In this document: one piece after another, positions 61,414-64,000 of the stretch
Position numbering within the stretch: position 1 is the stretch's first letter
How the letters are laid out: every line of letters starts with the position of its first letter
Translations under genes and position numbers: made by a program
NCBI GenBank assembly: GCA_902780235.1
Contig: CACZEL010000002.1
Location: 1-64,000 of the forward strand
Direction: 5' to 3'
DNA: 64,000 nt
DNA from: an uncultured Bacteroidales bacterium
GTDB lineage: Bacteria; Bacteroidota; Bacteroidia; Bacteroidales; Paludibacteraceae
The notes under the pieces: generated by a model
Database searches by the model: none
What the model saw: only the letters and a program-made list of their open reading frames with translations
Told to the model about the DNA's origin: nothing

Positions 61414-64000
61414 CCTTCTCCTCCTTTCTTACGGGTTGTTCGAGTTGATCGAGTTGGGCGAGCCGTGCGCTGATGAGCGCAGGGATGTCATCGTTCGTTG
61501 CAGTGTAGTTCTGCTGCAGCACGAGCAGGTACTGACGTGCTTGGAACAGTTCGCCGCGTTCGCGGTTGATGTCGCTCAACAGGATGAGGGCGCGGGCTAA
61601 CCAGTATTGCTGCTGGGTGTTGCTTTGCGTGAAACTCATCACCTCCGCTTCTGCGGCATCCAGATCGCCCTGCTCATACGCACTCTGCGCCAACAGGTAT
61701 TTCGCTTCTGCGCCTTGTGCCGTACGAACCTCATTAGCCAGAACCTTCAAATCAGGTTGCGCTTGTTTCCATTGGTTCAAACCGATATAGGCTTTCGCGC
61801 GCACATATCGCGCTTCGGCTGCTGTCTCTTCGCTTACCGGCATATCGCTCAGGATCTGCTCGGCGATGTCTATGGCTGCCTGATGACGACCCAGCGCTTG
61901 CGAGCAACGCAGGATGCCCAGACGGGCGATCGTCGTGTTCTCGCGCGTGGAAGCTAACGCGTGCATGCGGTAGAAGCCCTCAAGGGCACATGCATAATCG
62001 GCTTTGTCGTAACAGATCTCTGCCACGCGGGTAGCTGCTTCCTCTTGGTAGGGGTTGGCATTCATCTCCGCAAGAATGCTGTATTGCGCCAAGGCTTCGG
62101 AACTCTGTCCGAGGCGGTAATACGAATCGGCGAGGTAGTAACGCGCGGTGGTACAATAACGTCCGCCGGCGCAGTATTGCGTCAGATAATTGCTGAGGCT
62201 GACGGTTGCTTTCTGATATGCCGCCTGCATGTACTGCATCTCCGCTGCCGCATAGAGGAGTGAGTCCTCTGCGGTCGTGACGTTCATGTTCATCTTCGCG
62301 AGGTTCTTGGTATAAGCCAAGTACTCGTCCACATTGCCGGACTCCACATAAAGGGCTTGCAAAGCATCCAAAGCCGTGTAGGCCTCTTCGGTAGCCGGAT
62401 ATTTCTCAATCGTCTGACGATAAGCCGCTATCGCTTGATCGTTGATACCCAGGTTACGATAGAGCATCGCGCGCTCCAGAGACGCTTTTCGTGCCAGAGA
62501 AGAGTGGGGATAAGTAGCCAGCAAACGCTCATAAGTCGTGATAGCTCCACGCTCATCGTCCTGCTGCAACTGAGCACGCGCGATCTCGTACATGCCGTCG
62601 TCCGCATAATCGGACTTGGGATAACGCTTGATCAGGTCGTTCAGCACGTTGATCTTATCGCTGTACTTATGCTGCAAGCCCAGCGCGTAGCCGCGTTGGA
62701 AGAGGGCATAATCGGCGCCCGAAGCCTGCAGGTTAGCTACCTGCGTATAATACGTGATCGCCTGCGGGAACTGGCGCGCATTAAAATAGCAGTCACCGAT
62801 ACGGTTCAACGCATCCGCATACGTAGGCTCCGTAGCCTGTGCCTCGTCGATATAGATCGAGAAGGCGTTACGCGCTTTGTCGTACTGCTTGAACGAGAAA
62901 GCGCAATAACCTTGCAGGTAACGCGCGATCGTCTTGTTCTCCGACTGGCGTACGTCCGGACGGGCGAAATAGGTATTGAGGTCTTTCTCGCAAGCCGCAT
63001 AGTTACGCAGACGGTAGTTGGCCTCTGCCCGTACATAATACGCTTCTGTCGTGTATTTGTCCGACTCCGCCGTATGGTTCGTCACCTCGGTCATCCAATC
63101 GATGGACTGCTGCATCTTGCCTTGCAGGAAATGATCCGCGCCTAACTGATACCGCAGGTACTGCTTGGTCTCTTTCATCTTTGCCGACGGGTTCGGCATC
63201 GAGTCCAAGGTCTCGATCGCAGCGGCGTAGTTCTTACTCTGCATCAAGGCATCCGAAAGCAGATGATAGATCTTCTCCTCGTATTTTGAGTTCGGATATT
63301 TGGTGAGGAACTCATGGAAAGCGCGAACGGACTCACCGAGAGCGCTCGAACTCTGATAAGTGCAGAGCGTATAGTTATACGCTGCCTCTTCGGTCACGGC
63401 CGGCGTCAACTGATAACCTGCTGCCGCTTGGTACGAGAGTTTCGCTTGCTCAGGTTGATTCAACTTTACATACGCGTTACCCATCGTCAGGCAAGTAGCC
63501 TCCGAGAGCGTGTCTTTCTCTTGCTTCACCTGCTTGAGCGACCCAACAGCTGCCGTATAATCGCCCAACTGATATTGGGCACAGCCAAGCATGTACATGT
63601 CGTTCCGAAGTACCTCCTCTTTGTTCTCCGCTGCCGCTTTCTGATAGACCTTGAGGTGCTCCACGGCCTTGCCGTAGTCCTTGGTCATGTACGCCATCTC
63701 GCCTAAGATACGATGAAGTTCGGCGTTATTGGCATTGTCGGGATTGGCCTTTAACAGGCTGTCTGCCCTTTGTGCAGCCTCGCCGTATTCGCCCTGCGCG
63801 TATTGGATCTGCGTCAGGTAATAGGGCACGGTCTGCTTGTATGCCGCCTCGTGCTCCAAGGACTTGAGGGCAGGCAACGCCTTGTCGTACTGCTCCAACT
63901 TATACATGCAGTACGCATAGTAATACGTACCTCGTGTCTTGTAGCGCGAGTCCGACTTCGACAGCTTGCCGAAATAGATACTCGCGCGCTGGTACTCCTG
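61400..64000 (-). CDS. Long tetratricopeptide-repeat protein, 5' end beyond the window
   Basis: The frame stays open through 64000 (QEYQRASIYFGKLSKSDSRY precedes the first in-window ATG at 63907), so that ATG is internal and the gene is truncated by the window edge. At least 866 residues of TPRs are visible (YYLTQIQYAQGEYGEAAQRA, RYYLADSYYRLGQSSEALAQ, ILRCSQALGRHQAAIDIAEQ), roughly two dozen repeats, ending in an acidic KEEKDDEE. TPR arrays are protein-interaction scaffolds, in this context probably periplasmic, though the signal peptide is out of view. Coupling to the barrel gene suggests joint work at the outer membrane. Confidence 0.85.
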   Translation of the reverse strand, partial: QEYQRASIYFGKLSKSDSRYKTRGTYYYAYCMYKLEQYDKALPALKSLEHEAAYKQTVPYYLTQIQYAQGEYGEAAQRADSLLKANPDNANNAELHRILGEMAYMTKDYGKAVEHLKVYQKAAAENKEEVLRNDMYMLGCAQYQLGDYTAAVGSLKQVKQEKDTLSEATCLTMGNAYVKLNQPEQAKLSYQAAAGYQLTPAVTEEAAYNYTLCTYQSSSALGESVRAFHEFLTKYPNSKYEEKIYHLLSDALMQSKNYAAAIETLDSMPNPSAKMKETKQYLRYQLGADHFLQGKMQQSIDWMTEVTNHTAESDKYTTEAYYVRAEANYRLRNYAACEKDLNTYFARPDVRQSENKTIARYLQGYCAFSFKQYDKARNAFSIYIDEAQATEPTYADALNRIGDCYFNARQFPQAITYYTQVANLQASGADYALFQRGYALGLQHKYSDKINVLNDLIKRYPKSDYADDGMYEIARAQLQQDDERGAITTYERLLATYPHSSLARKASLERAMLYRNLGINDQAIAAYRQTIEKYPATEEAYTALDALQALYVESGNVDEYLAYTKNLAKMNMNVTTAEDSLLYAAAEMQYMQAAYQKATVSLSNYLTQYCAGGRYCTTARYYLADSYYRLGQSSEALAQYSILAEMNANPYQEEAATRVAEICYDKADYACALEGFYRMHALASTRENTTIARLGILRCSQALGRHQAAIDIAEQILSDMPVSEETAAEARYVRAKAYIGLNQWKQAQPDLKVLANEVRTAQGAEAKYLLAQSAYEQGDLDAAEAEVMSFTQSNTQQQYWLARALILLSDINRERGELFQARQYLLVLQQNYTATNDDIPALISARLAQLDQLEQPVRKEEKDDEE

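Noticed and set aside
63905-63907. ATG as the start of the TPR gene
   Set aside because: The frame continues open with TPR-like sequence to the window edge, so this is an internal Met.

Overview
The window looks like chromosome of an uncultured Bacteroidetes, most likely a Bacteroidales. Three things point there. Sixteen promoters carry the Bacteroidetes -33/-7 signature (TTG, exactly 20 nt, TAnnTTTG), and start codons have AT-rich leaders instead of Shine-Dalgarno sites. Several proteins belong to the type IX secretion (T9SS) world: a GldJ-type lipoprotein, proteins with type A C-terminal sorting domains, and PorT-like beta-barrels. The housekeeping genes are bacterial core genes in arrangements consistent with this phylum (folP next to cdaA; smpB; metG; gcvH). 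No rRNA, tRNA or CRISPR array was recognised.

Layout. 0-3 kb: a small unknown gene and a HipB/HipA toxin-antitoxin pair. 2.8-3.25 kb: a terminator-promoter cassette followed by a well-folded candidate non-coding RNA of about 300 nt. 3.3-10.1 kb: a tight operon of six genes, five with export signals and one with a single membrane anchor. It encodes a lipoprotein, a beta-barrel/OmpA-like/caspase fusion, an LPP20-like protein, an LPP20-DUF4384-like protein, a transglutaminase-like protein and the anchored protein. I regard it as the best candidate for an undescribed system. 10.3-14 kb: an AAA/STAND-type ATPase with a three-copy 14-bp repeat in its leader, a second copy of the terminator-promoter cassette, and a very AT-rich gene for a beta-helix protein with a C-terminal pore-like membrane domain, interrupted by a G8 tract. 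14.1-19.9 kb: small unknown genes sharing a leader sequence, including a metallophosphatase, a CX5R phosphatase, two paralogous unknown proteins, a DUF1232 membrane protein and a WG-repeat protein.

19.9-29.4 kb is core: DMT transporter, CNNM/CBS protein, smpB, metG, an outer-membrane barrel, cdaA, folP, gldJ, gcvH. Genes are packed with divergent and overlapping promoters and three convergent 3' overlaps. 29.6-49.5 kb holds two giant exported adhesin-like proteins (about 3300 and 3090 residues) built of FN3-like and cleaved-adhesin/jelly-roll modules, with a short unusual C-terminal tail. 49.6-59.5 kb is a probable operon: beta-barrel, barrel/CRD/OmpA chimera, and two paralogous T9SS cargo proteins. 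59.5-64 kb (minus strand) encodes a plug-less TonB-receptor-like barrel and a long TPR protein that runs off the window.

Taken together the window is dominated by cell-envelope and surface biology. The T9SS-type lipoprotein GldJ, the OmpA peptidoglycan anchor, the barrels and the sorted cargo proteins plausibly act in the same envelope. Short tandem repeats of 7-8 or 11 bp are scattered through intergenic spaces and even inside gene ends.
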